Below, in pieces: positions 1-4,641 of a stretch of 6,800 nucleotides of DNA. The translations under genes and the position numbers were made by a program. The notes below the pieces were generated by a model. It ran no database searches. It was given only the letters and a program-made list of their open reading frames with translations, and was not told where the DNA came from. This DNA comes from Tissierellia bacterium (GTDB taxonomy: Bacteria; Bacillota_A; Clostridia; Tissierellales; Peptoniphilaceae). The stretch covers positions 1 through 6,800 of the forward strand of contig JAAYEN010000209.1 in assembly GCA_012728775.1 (NCBI GenBank), read 5' to 3'. Numbering within the stretch: the first letter of the stretch is position 1; each line of letters starts with the position of its first letter.

Positions 1-89
1 AAGGTGGTCTAAGTATTGATCAGATAAAACTAGCTATCTTAATTTCATTGAAAAATTTAGAAAGGGAAGGATTCATTAACATATATTAG
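1..89 (+). CDS. 3' end of an unidentified gene, winged-helix-like C-terminus (partial)
   Basis: An open frame enters from the left edge (codons in phase from base 3) and ends at TAG 87-89. The last 28 residues include LSIDQIKLAILISLKNLE followed by an EGF-type turn and end in NIY. A helix followed by L-x-x-LE-x-x-G-F-I is typical of the recognition-helix end of a winged-helix fold. One candidate is the C-terminal winged helix of DprA/Smf, which lies a few genes upstream of xerC in Bacillus-type genomes. The spacing does not match DprA perfectly, so this is only a guess. The stop codon is almost directly followed by the -35 element of the next gene, and no intrinsic terminator with a T-run on this strand follows it. 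Read-through into the recombinase gene is therefore possible. Confidence 0.45.
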   Translation, partial: GGLSIDQIKLAILISLKNLEREGFINIY

Positions 90-90
90 A

Positions 91-119
91 TTGCAAAAAT
101 ACACTTGATGTCGTATAAT
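91..119 (+). promoter_or_regulatory. Predicted sigma-A promoter of the Xer recombinase gene
   Basis: TTGCAA at 91-96 and a perfect TATAAT at 114-119 are separated by exactly 17 bases. Transcription would start near 125-127, about 35 bases before the ATG. The -10 box and the start site lie inside the palindrome at 103-140, which makes this a natural place for repression or autoregulation. Confidence 0.6.
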
Positions 120-140
120 AATAATTATACGACATCAAGT
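103..140. repeat. Perfect 17-bp inverted repeat over the recombinase promoter
   Basis: The left arm ACTTGATGTCGTATAAT (103-119) and right arm ATTATACGACATCAAGT (124-140) are exact reverse complements around a 4-base centre, AATA. No T-run follows on the + strand, so it is not a normal terminator for the upstream gene. On the - strand a short T-run follows (bases 95-99 are A). Its centre reads ATAA-N6-TTAT, the same layout as the core of Xer dif sites, but the outer arms do not obviously match a dif consensus. RNA starting from the predicted promoter would carry only the right half, so an RNA hairpin would form only in read-through transcripts. An operator or recombinase-binding role is inference. 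Confidence 0.85.
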
Positions 141-160
141 GAGGGAAAAGGAGAAATTAA

Positions 161-1123
161 ATGAGAAATACTATTGTAGATGATTGGGTTGACTATTTAG
201 AATCTATAAAAGAAAACTCCTCTAATACAATTAAATCATATCAAGGTGATGTAATAAATTTTTTGCAGTTTATTAAGCACCGTACTGGCTTAATTAATTG
301 TCCGATAGAAAAAATTTCAGATTTAGATATAACTGATATAAACGAAGAAATAATAAAAAAAATTGGCATAAGAGATTTAATCGCTTATATCAGTTATACT
401 GATAAATATCTAAATAACTCTTCGTCAACTAGATCCCGAAAGCTTTCATCACTAAGAAGTTTTTTCAATTACTTATATAAGATAATTAGCATACTAGATA
501 GTAATCCAATGTCATTGTTAGAAGGACCTAAAATTCCTAAAAGAATGCCTCATTATTTGGAGTTAGAAGAAGTTCAAAGATTACTAATTACAATATTAGA
601 TAATGACGATGAATTTTATAAACTGAGAGATTACTCTATAATTATGCTATTTTTAAATACAGGATTAAGATTATCAGAATTAGTTAATATACACACGGAT
701 CATTTTAACAAAGATAACTCTATTAGAATAATTGGTAAAGGAAATAAAGAAAGAATAATTTATCTCAACTCTTCTGTACTTGAATCAATAAACGACTATA
801 TGAGAGTTAGACCTGATTCTGATGTAGATAATTTATTTGTAAACAAAACTGGAGATCAGTTTCTTGGACCTAGAGGCATTCAATATATGGTGACCAAATA
901 CCTTAAAAAATGTGGTTTAGGCGGAAAATATTCACCTCATAGCCTTAGGCATACAGCTGCTACTCTTTTGTATCAATATGGAGATGTAGATATTCGAACT
1001 TTACAAGTAATTCTCGGACATGAGAGTGTTTCGACTACTCAAATATACACTCATGTAAATTCAGTACAAATTAGAGAAGCAATTAATTTAAATCCAATTA
1101 AAGACCTTAATTTAAAAAAATAA
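161..1123 (+). CDS. Xer-type tyrosine recombinase (XerC/XerD family)
   Basis: A 320-residue site-specific recombinase. The family cuts and rejoins DNA through a covalent 3'-phosphotyrosine intermediate; chromosomal members resolve chromosome dimers at dif. The N-terminal SAM-like DNA-binding domain covers about residues 1-110 (NTIKSYQGDVINFLQFI near 22-38) and the catalytic domain about 130-310. All six expected active-site residues are visible: R170 (TGLRLSE), K193 (GKGNKER), H260 and R263 (HSLRH), H287 (LGHESVSTTQ) and Y296 (IYTH). The start is ATG 161 with AAAAGGAG at 146-153, seven bases upstream. It is a little longer than the usual 295-300 residues, apparently from a loop around residues 40-70. 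Whether it is the main chromosomal XerC/XerD, a second paralogue or a dedicated integrase cannot be told here; there are no phage or transposon genes around it. It converges on the YneA-like gene, with a hairpin spanning both stop codons. Confidence 0.9.
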   Translation: MRNTIVDDWVDYLESIKENSSNTIKSYQGDVINFLQFIKHRTGLINCPIEKISDLDITDINEEIIKKIGIRDLIAYISYTDKYLNNSSSTRSRKLSSLRSFFNYLYKIISILDSNPMSLLEGPKIPKRMPHYLELEEVQRLLITILDNDDEFYKLRDYSIIMLFLNTGLRLSELVNIHTDHFNKDNSIRIIGKGNKERIIYLNSSVLESINDYMRVRPDSDVDNLFVNKTGDQFLGPRGIQYMVTKYLKKCGLGGKYSPHSLRHTAATLLYQYGDVDIRTLQVILGHESVSTTQIYTHVNSVQIREAINLNPIKDLNLKK

Positions 1124-1143
1124 CGCATCAGAATGCGTTATTT
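1118..1143. terminator. Bidirectional terminator shared by the recombinase and LysM genes
   Basis: An 11-bp stem, AAATAACGCAT (1118-1128) with ATGCGTTATTT (1133-1143), has a CAGA loop. Leftwards the A-run at 1114-1120 supplies a good U-tract for the - strand gene. Rightwards the T-run is weaker. The stop codons of both convergent genes (TAA 1121-1123 on +, TAA 1140-1138 on -) lie inside the stem. Confidence 0.75.
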
Positions 1144-1476
1144 AATGCTTTTAGGAAGCTTAACACCTTGTCCTATCTGTAAATTAGAACCACCGTTTAA
1201 ATCGATCGTAATAGAAATTACATCTCTAAATTCCATATTTCTAGGTTTTTCTATTTTATTATAGTTATTTTTAACAATATTCCATATTGTATCTCCATTA
1301 TTTGCAGTTACGATGAAATAGTCATTCGAATCAGTTTCTTCATTTGATAAATACATATGGTTTTCATCAATATTTGCCGGAATTTTAATTATATTTATTC
1401 CTAGATTTAATAAAACAAAAATAAATATAACACTCAATATCCTAATCTTATATTTTATATTTAACTTTTTTTTCAT
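1138..1476 (-). CDS. yneA: YneA-like SOS-controlled membrane protein with LysM domain
   Basis: A 112-residue protein with a short basic N-terminus (MKKKLNIKYKIR), one hydrophobic segment at about residues 12-32, a polar linker at about 33-51, and a LysM-type domain at about 53-108 (YFIVTANNGDTIWNI ... LQIGQGVKLP). In Bacillus subtilis YneA has this same plan, is divergent from lexA, and delays cell division after DNA damage; its LysM domain binds peptidoglycan. Size, architecture, divergent placement and LexA boxes all agree here, but the sequence itself is only recognisable at domain level. I chose ATG 1476 because GGAGGT lies five bases upstream. The in-frame ATG at 1488 would place the ribosome binding site inside the coding region. 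No yneB- or ynzC-like gene follows; the recombinase gene converges directly on it. Confidence 0.8.
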   Translation of the reverse strand: MKKKLNIKYKIRILSVIFIFVLLNLGINIIKIPANIDENHMYLSNEETDSNDYFIVTANNGDTIWNIVKNNYNKIEKPRNMEFRDVISITIDLNGGSNLQIGQGVKLPKSIK

Positions 1477-1498
1477 AATTACCTCCATACATCAGTTC

Positions 1499-1512
1499 GT
1501 AACATTTGTTCT
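1499..1512. promoter_or_regulatory. LexA box, imperfect (box 1)
   Basis: TAAC-ATTT-GTTC at 1500-1511 differs by one base from the Gram-positive LexA (DinR) consensus GAAC-N4-GTTC. It lies just downstream of the -10 of the LysM gene, at the expected transcription start, where bound LexA would block the polymerase. Confidence 0.6.
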
Positions 1513-1518
1513 ATTTAT

Positions 1519-1547
1519 ATAATAACTGAACAGATGTTCATTGTCAA
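1519..1547 (-). promoter_or_regulatory. SOS promoter of the YneA-like gene
   Basis: On the - strand a consensus TTGACA (1547-1542) is followed after 17 bases by TATTAT (1524-1519). The spacer is almost entirely filled by the perfect LexA box at 1527-1540. Predicted start near 1512, giving a leader of about 35 bases before the ATG. A strong promoter occluded by a perfect operator implies tight repression and strong induction. Confidence 0.8.
1527..1540. promoter_or_regulatory. LexA box, perfect palindrome (box 2)
   Basis: TGAACAGATGTTCA is a full match to GAAC-N4-GTTC, with outer T and A extending the symmetry. It lies between the -35 and -10 elements of the YneA-like gene. Confidence 0.9.
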
Positions 1548-1564
1548 TAACTTTTTCAAAAAAA

Positions 1565-1578
1565 TGAACTAATGTTTG
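1565..1578. promoter_or_regulatory. LexA box, imperfect (box 3), at the lexA promoter
   Basis: TGAAC-TAAT-GTTTG has one mismatch to GAAC-N4-GTTC. Its right end overlaps the predicted -35 of lexA, so it is the likely autoregulatory operator. A weaker site here than at the LysM gene would fit lexA being only partly repressed by its own product. Confidence 0.65.
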
Positions 1579-1604
1579 TTTTTTATTTATTTCTGTGTTA
1601 AAAT
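1576..1604 (+). promoter_or_regulatory. Predicted lexA promoter (extended -10)
   Basis: TTGTTT (1576-1581), a 17-base spacer and TAAAAT (1599-1604). The -10 is preceded by TGT, giving the extended TGN form that can compensate for a poor -35. Predicted start about 1611, very close to the ribosome binding site, so the leader would be short. Confidence 0.45.
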
Positions 1605-1627
1605 AATTATAAAGATAGGTGATAATA

Positions 1628-2248
1628 ATGTATGAAGATCTGAATCAAAAAGAAATGGAAATATTATTCTTTATAAAAAAAATAATTGAAACTCAAGGTT
1701 TCTCTCCTACTGTTAGAGAAATATGCAAAGGCGTTGGTTTGAAAAGTCCTTCCTCAGTCCATGGCTATTTAGAGAGACTAGAAGCCAAAGGATACATTGA
1801 AAAATCTGCTATGAAAAATCGAACTGTCATAATAAAAAATCAAGACAGTGATATGATGTTAGCAAAAAAACAAACAGTAGATATTCCTATTATTGGTAGA
1901 GTTGCTGCAGGAAGCCCGATTTTTGCATCTGAAAATATCGAAGATACCTTCCCTATTCCCACAAGCCTAACTGAAAATAAAGATTTATTTATGTTAAAAG
2001 TTTTTGGTGACAGCATGATAAATATTGGAATTCTAGATGGGGATTATGTATTAATTGAAAAAAGATCTACTGCTAAAAATGGAGATATAGTATTGGCATT
2101 GATTGACGATTCTGCTACTATAAAAAGATTTTTCAAAGAAGAAAAAAACTATAGACTTCAGCCAGAAAATGATAACATGGATCCAATTATTACTAATAAC
2201 CTTGAAATTTTAGGACATGTAATCGGATTATACAGAGACTTAATTTAA
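1628..2248 (+). CDS. lexA: LexA, SOS-response repressor and self-cleaving protease
   Basis: A 206-residue repressor of DNA-damage genes that cuts itself when stimulated by RecA filaments. The N-terminal winged helix-turn-helix covers about residues 1-65 (FSPTVREICKGVGLKSPSSV, then a YLERLEAKGYI wing region). The peptidase S24 domain covers about 85-206. The cleavage site A94-G95 (GRVAAGSP), nucleophile S129 (GDSM) and general-base K166 (ATIKRF) have the same 35- and 37-residue spacings as E. coli LexA (84/85, 119, 156), so it should be fully self-cleaving. I chose ATG 1628, with AGGTGA at 1617-1622; a GTG at 1619 lies in that ribosome binding site. LexA boxes at 1499-1578 indicate control of both itself and the divergent YneA-like gene. 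Confidence 0.96.
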   Translation: MYEDLNQKEMEILFFIKKIIETQGFSPTVREICKGVGLKSPSSVHGYLERLEAKGYIEKSAMKNRTVIIKNQDSDMMLAKKQTVDIPIIGRVAAGSPIFASENIEDTFPIPTSLTENKDLFMLKVFGDSMINIGILDGDYVLIEKRSTAKNGDIVLALIDDSATIKRFFKEEKNYRLQPENDNMDPIITNNLEILGHVIGLYRDLI

Positions 2249-2250
2249 TA

Positions 2251-2295
2251 TTAAAAAGACAAGATTTAGATCTAATTTAAATCTTGTCTTTTTAA
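2251..2295. terminator. Bidirectional terminator between lexA and the ABC permease gene
   Basis: A perfect 18-bp stem, TTAAAAAGACAAGATTTA (2251-2268) with its complement at 2278-2295, has a 9-base loop. It starts two bases after the lexA stop and ends against the stop codon of the convergent permease gene. The arms supply A-runs and T-runs on both strands. Confidence 0.9.
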
Positions 2296-3108
2296 TTATA
2301 TTATTAAATCTTTTCTTTCGTAATTAATATTTCCAATTAGTAAAAATACAATTGATGGAATTAAGCTTCCTATTAACCATGAAATAAATAATCTTGATAT
2401 ATCATAATTGTATGTTTCTTGAAGGGTTCTTAAAGGAATAAACTCGTGTCCAGGTATGCTTATCATCTTTCCACTTATTAAAATATTAAGTAATAATAAT
2501 GCTAATATAATTATAGTACTTATTCCACCTAATCCGGTTGTTCTTTTTGAAAAAGAAGAAATCATGGTGCCAAGGGAAAGAAATAAAAATCCCTGAACAA
2601 AAATAGTAATAAAATTATTAATTTGAGATCTCATAGTTTCAATAAAATCAACATCACCAACATAAGAATAAGCATAAGTAATTGCTATAAATAAAGCAAT
2701 CAAAAGGAATAATAAGTTTAAAACATTTGCAATAAACTTATAAACCAAAATTTCACCCCTAGAAATTGGATTGATGTAAATGTATTCAATAGTTCCAAAT
2801 CCTTGTTCTCTTGCAAGAGATCCTAAACCTATATTCAATGCAAATACAGAAACCATAAAAGAAACAAATATTAAAATCGTATTATAATATAAGCGTAAGT
2901 TATTAAATGCTTCAATTCCCAAAGGAAAAATAACATTTTTAATAGTCTCAGGTATATCCTTTAAATTTGACTCAACTATCGGTTGCACACTTGGATCGTT
3001 AATTATGGGAAAAGCTAAAAGGAACATGGTAACGATAATTACTAAAAATACAAACCACGTTATTTGTTTTCCAAAGTTGATTTTGTATTCATTAATTAGT
3101 ATCGACAT
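2296..3108 (-). CDS. ABC-2-type transporter permease
   Basis: A 270-residue integral membrane protein with about six hydrophobic segments (roughly residues 16-35, 75-97, 122-149, 163-187, 193-213 and 240-262), the usual plan of an ABC-2 exporter permease. The stretch REQGFGTIEYIYINPISRGE (100-119) matches the cytosolic coupling-helix region of this family, commonly written RE-x-GT-x-E-x-L-x-x-P-x-SR-x-E. A large loop between segments 1 and 2 (about 36-74) probably lies outside. ATG 3108 has AGGAGG six bases upstream, and its first 17 bases overlap the end of the ATPase gene, so translation is probably coupled. The substrate cannot be deduced; relatives move drugs, antimicrobial peptides, lipids or sodium. 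It is the last gene of a two-gene operon. Confidence 0.88.
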   Translation of the reverse strand: MSILINEYKINFGKQITWFVFLVIIVTMFLLAFPIINDPSVQPIVESNLKDIPETIKNVIFPLGIEAFNNLRLYYNTILIFVSFMVSVFALNIGLGSLAREQGFGTIEYIYINPISRGEILVYKFIANVLNLLFLLIALFIAITYAYSYVGDVDFIETMRSQINNFITIFVQGFLFLSLGTMISSFSKRTTGLGGISTIIILALLLLNILISGKMISIPGHEFIPLRTLQETYNYDISRLFISWLIGSLIPSIVFLLIGNINYERKDLII

Positions 3109-4129
3109 TTCTAGCCTCCTGTGCTTCTTCCATATCTTCAGATTTGATTACAATTGTACTATCCTCGACTACGCTTTCAGCATTATTATTTGGAGAAATA
3201 TCCTTTATTTCATCCTCATGATTTTCAATAATGATCTCTTTATTTCTATCTGTTCCCAAAGCAATATCTTTTTCAATAATAGCTAGTTTTTCATTCAAAG
3301 TAGAATCTTCAACAGAGAAATCAATTAATCCAGATTTATAAATAGCTTCAGCCAATAAATCTAATGAAGAATTATAATAAAAAACAGTTTCATTTCCACT
3401 TCTTACAAGTTTAGCTCCAATTCCAGTAAATATGCTTTTATCTACACCCTTATCGTAGTACTTTAAAATTTTATCATTAGATAATTTATTACTTTGATCT
3501 TCTTCTTCAATGATTTCGCCATTGTGAAAATAATATATATTATCACATATACTTTGAGCTTCTTTTAGATTAGAAGTAGATATTATTATAGAAGCTCCTT
3601 CTCTATTCTTTTCCTCTAAAATATCATAAAGCTTAACTCTTGATTTTGATTCTGTAATAGATTCAGGGTCATCGAGAATTATTAATTCGGAGTTAGAAAC
3701 TAATCCATTAATAACAGCTAATTTTCTCTTATCGATTGGAGATAAATTCCCAATCTTGTTTGCAAGTTTCATTTCGAAATAATCAATCAGAAAATCAATC
3801 TCTCCATTGTTTTTTGTTCTTCTAGTTCTTAATGTGTTCTTTAATAAAGAAATTGGTCTAGTATTGTTGTCAAACCAATTAGATTGCGGAATTACTCCTA
3901 TATGTTTTTTTATCTCTTTACTATCTCTAATAGAATCCAAACCAAAAACAGTTATTTCTCCAGTTTTGGGGCGATAGAAATTTAATAAAAGCTTTAGAAG
4001 AGTCGTTTTACCTGAACCAGGCTTTCCAACAATACCAAGTATTTCCCCTTTTCGCATTTTTAAATATGTAGGCTTTAATTTAAAATTATATACATTTTTT
4101 GTAACGTTATTGAACTCAATTATATTCAT
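3092..4129 (-). CDS. ABC transporter ATP-binding protein with degenerate catalytic motifs
   Basis: A 345-residue nucleotide-binding subunit partnering the overlapping permease. Visible are Walker A GKPGSGKT (35-42, K41), the Q-loop VIPQSNW (Q82), and Walker B LIILD (149-153). Three positions depart from the family: the signature LSGGQ is LSPID (129-133), the catalytic Glu after Walker B is D154, and the His of the H-loop is S186 (ISTSNLKEAQ, where STH is usual). ATP binding looks intact, but hydrolysis may be slow or lost. Residues 232-285 resemble the accessory C-terminal region common in this subfamily (ending DFSVEDSTLNEKL). A further tail, 290-345, is strongly acidic and Ser/Asn-rich, with no recognisable fold. 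ATG 4129 has AAGGAGA (4144-4138) eight bases upstream. The product is cytosolic, membrane-associated through the permease. Confidence 0.88.
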   Translation of the reverse strand: MNIIEFNNVTKNVYNFKLKPTYLKMRKGEILGIVGKPGSGKTTLLKLLLNFYRPKTGEITVFGLDSIRDSKEIKKHIGVIPQSNWFDNNTRPISLLKNTLRTRRTKNNGEIDFLIDYFEMKLANKIGNLSPIDKRKLAVINGLVSNSELIILDDPESITESKSRVKLYDILEEKNREGASIIISTSNLKEAQSICDNIYYFHNGEIIEEEDQSNKLSNDKILKYYDKGVDKSIFTGIGAKLVRSGNETVFYYNSSLDLLAEAIYKSGLIDFSVEDSTLNEKLAIIEKDIALGTDRNKEIIIENHEDEIKDISPNNNAESVVEDSTIVIKSEDMEEAQEARNVDTN

Positions 4130-4152
4130 TTTTAAAGTCTCCTTATGTATTG

Positions 4153-4181
4153 ATTATAAAGAATATCTTATATAAAATCAA
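4153..4181 (-). promoter_or_regulatory. Predicted promoter of the ABC transporter operon
   Basis: TTGATT (4181-4176) and a perfect TATAAT (4158-4153) on the - strand are separated by 17 bases. The predicted start, near 4146, is just before the ribosome binding site of the ATPase gene. The operon is thus transcribed independently of the tRNA cluster upstream. Confidence 0.65.
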
Positions 4182-4185
4182 TAAT

Positions 4186-4215
4186 TACTTCAAAGTAGCT
4201 TAAAATCTGCTACTT
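4186..4215. repeat. Small inverted repeats upstream of the ABC operon promoter
   Basis: AAGTAGC (4193-4199) pairs with GCTACTT (4209-4215) around a 9-base loop. The left arm can also pair with TACTT at 4186-4190. It lacks an adjacent T-run, so it is a poor terminator. Lying about 12 bases upstream of the -35 of the ABC operon, it could be a regulator site or just chance; I cannot tell. Confidence 0.35.
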
Positions 4216-4230
4216 AAGAATAAATAATTT

Positions 4231-4297
4231 TATAAAAATAGAGCCATTCAATAAATTAAATTTGATCATCCAACGTTAATTTGATTTGAACAACTCT
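4231..4297 (-). terminator. Large hairpin terminator after the tRNA cluster
   Basis: Read on the - strand, the RNA from 4297-4286 pairs with 4251-4240 over 12 bp, including three G-U wobbles. An inner AAATTAA/TTAATTT pairing can extend the stem. The next bases (4239-4231) read ATTTTTATA, a U-tract. It begins six bases after the CCA end of tRNA-Arg, as expected for the end of this transcript. Confidence 0.5.
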
Positions 4298-4302
4298 CAT
4301 TA

Positions 4303-4378
4303 TGGCACACCCGGAGGGATTCGAACCCCCGACCAACTGGTTCGAAGCCAGCGACTCTATCCACTGAGCTACGGGTGC
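4303..4378 (-). tRNA. tRNA-Arg (anticodon TCG)
   Basis: A full 76-base cloverleaf: acceptor GCACCCG pairs with CGGGTGT (first pair G-U), the D-arm begins GCTC, the anticodon stem GCTGG/CCAGT encloses loop CTTCGAA, and the T-arm has the TTCGAAT loop. The discriminator is G and CCA is encoded. Anticodon TCG reads CGA and, with wobble, other CGN codons. Many bacteria use an ACG (inosine) tRNA for these instead. It is the last gene of the His-Leu-Arg cluster, beyond an internal hairpin. Confidence 0.93.
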
Positions 4379-4388
4379 TTATAAAACA

Positions 4389-4415
4389 AAAAACCTTTTA
4401 TATAAAAAGGTTTTT
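4389..4415 (-). terminator. Terminator-like hairpin between tRNA-Leu and tRNA-Arg
   Basis: An 11-bp stem (4389-4399 with 4405-4415), AAAAACCTTTT and its complement, has a 5-base loop. On the - strand it ends in a T-run continued by TGTTTTAT. It begins three bases after the CCA end of tRNA-Leu. It looks like an intrinsic terminator, yet tRNA-Arg follows within 11 bases on the same strand. Confidence 0.65.
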
Positions 4416-4417
4416 AG

Positions 4418-4501
4418 TGGTGCGGGAAAGAGGACTTGAACCCCCACGTCAATGACACTAGATCCTAAGTCTAGCGCGTCTGCCAATTCCGCCATTCCCG
4501 C
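4418..4501 (-). tRNA. tRNA-Leu (anticodon TAG)
   Basis: A class II tRNA of 84 bases with a long variable arm. Acceptor GCGGGAA pairs with TTCCCGC, the anticodon stem CTAGA/TCTAG encloses loop CTTAGGA (anticodon TAG, reading CUN codons), the T-loop is TTCAAGT, the discriminator is A and CCA is encoded. Only six bases separate it from tRNA-His, so the two are co-transcribed. Confidence 0.95.
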
Positions 4502-4507
4502 ATTATA

Positions 4508-4585
4508 TGGGGTGAATAGTGGGATTCGAACCCACGATCTCCAGAGCCACAATCTGGCGCCTTAACCAACTCGGCTATACCCACC
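4508..4585 (-). tRNA. tRNA-His (anticodon GTG)
   Basis: Acceptor GTGGGTA pairs with TATTCAC. An additional encoded G at -1 (base 4585) faces discriminator C, the identity mark of histidine tRNA. Anticodon stem CCAGA/TCTGG encloses loop TTGTGGC (anticodon GTG). The T-loop is TTCGAAT and CCA is encoded. First gene of the cluster, about 14 bases downstream of the predicted transcription start. Confidence 0.95.
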
Positions 4586-4605
4586 ATATTTGATTAACGG
4601 ATATT

Positions 4606-4634
4606 AGTATATCAAAATAATAAGTGATTGTCAA
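4606..4634 (-). promoter_or_regulatory. Strong promoter of the tRNA cluster
   Basis: A perfect TTGACA (4634-4629), 17-base spacer and TATACT (4611-4606) on the - strand. Near-consensus elements are expected for a stable-RNA operon. It sits between the ychF stop codon and tRNA-His. Confidence 0.85.
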
Positions 4635-4641
4635 ATAAATT

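Noticed and set aside
103..140. Palindrome as a rho-independent terminator of the upstream gene
   Set aside because: No T-run follows on the + strand, and the promoter of the next gene overlaps its left arm.
161..1123. Tyrosine recombinase as the integrase of a mobile element
   Set aside because: There are no phage, plasmid or cargo genes in the window and no tRNA-end duplication beside it; the neighbours are core genes. A chromosomal Xer is simpler.
3005..3286. A 93-codon + strand open frame across the ATPase/permease junction
   Set aside because: It is antisense to two well-supported overlapping genes, has no good ribosome binding site and resembles no known protein.
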